From positions 5,116,001 through 5,180,000 of the forward strand of contig NZ_CP108381.1 of NCBI RefSeq assembly GCF_035956715.1: a stretch of 64,000 nt of DNA, in the 5' to 3' direction. Made by a program: the position numbers and the translations under genes. This DNA is from Nocardia sp. NBC_01329 (lineage in GTDB: Bacteria > Actinomycetota > Actinomycetes > Mycobacteriales > Mycobacteriaceae). Shown piece after piece: positions 63,981 to 64,000 of this stretch. The notes under the pieces are model-generated. The model was not told the DNA's origin. It worked only from the letters and a program-made list of their open reading frames with translations, and did no database searches. Positions within the stretch are counted from its first letter, which is position 1. Each line of letters begins with the position of its first letter.

Positions 63981-64000
63981 TTGGCAACAGAAACGATGAG
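63981..64000 (+). CDS. Possible 5' end of a rightward gene (partial)
   Basis: A TTG followed by GCA ACA GAA ACG ATG lies 10 nt after a GGAGG sequence (63966-63970), which would suit a start codon giving MATETM. The frame runs off the window, so the gene cannot be identified. Confidence 0.3.

Overview
The window is chromosomal DNA from a high-GC, mycolic-acid-containing actinomycete of the order Mycobacteriales, most likely Nocardia or a close relative. The evidence is strong G/C third-position bias, mycothiol biosynthesis (mshD), a mycolyltransferase-like esterase, a lipomannan elongation factor (lmeA), trehalose-6-phosphate synthase, PhoPR, and many genes whose start codon lies 6-8 nt after a TANNNT -10 box (leaderless transcription). 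Gene order largely matches, from memory, the M. tuberculosis stretch Rv0824c-Rv0757 (desA1, dusB, LytR/LCP, phoU, pstB, mshD, glnR, lmeA, thiX, cysA2, sseC2, Rv0813c, pabC, Rv0811c, Rv0810c, purM, purF, purL, pepC, purQ, purS, Rv0786c, DUF2334, ptrB, purB, purD, HIT, phoR, phoP). Most of the window is therefore conserved backbone, and the interest lies in what has been inserted between or attached to these genes.

Layout. 1-3.2 kb: a polyprenol-phosphate mannose synthase, a tRNA Glu-Asp-Phe cluster, a gamma-butyrolactone-receptor-like TetR regulator with two operator-like palindromes, and tRNA-Lys. 3.2-16.3 kb: acyl-ACP desaturase, an Mce-associated-type membrane protein, dusB, a large LCP cell-wall ligase, phoU convergent with pstSCAB (PHO-box-like repeats before pstS), and the coupled glnR-mshD pair. 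16.4-21.3 kb: lmeA-thiX, a leaderless cysteine-rich leader peptide ahead of DUF4395-cysA-sseC, then a 31-residue membrane peptide coupled to a nitrobindin-like protein. 21.5-27.9 kb: cydABDC behind a perfect palindrome. 28-32.7 kb: pabC, an SCP-like protein, ygfZ, MOSC, asparaginase and DUF3073. 33-57.4 kb: seven purine genes (purM, F, L, Q, S, B, D) interleaved with peptidases, hydrolases and envelope enzymes. 57.5-64 kb: PH-domain protein, HIT protein, phoPR, two small exported proteins, otsA and a 56-residue protein.

Functional links. Phosphate uptake, nitrogen control, sulfur/cysteine handling, purine synthesis, respiration by cytochrome bd and envelope building (mannosylation, LCP ligation, M23/SLT wall hydrolases, mycolyl transfer) are all represented, with switches visible in DNA: PHO-box-like repeats, a polycysteine leader with two alternative hairpins, the cydA palindrome and translational coupling by ATGA/GTGA overlaps.

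The least explained material is a set of intergenic double-hairpin elements at 16.4, 20.2, 34.2, 34.6, 43.7 and 50.2 kb. They share a layout (T-rich edge, short GC hairpin, long palindromic hairpin). Two of them keep nearly the same loop while their perfect 21-bp stems differ in sequence. The window also has several tandem repeats, two of them in adjacent genes, and a CCGA/GGGCAC microsatellite between two of the hairpin elements.
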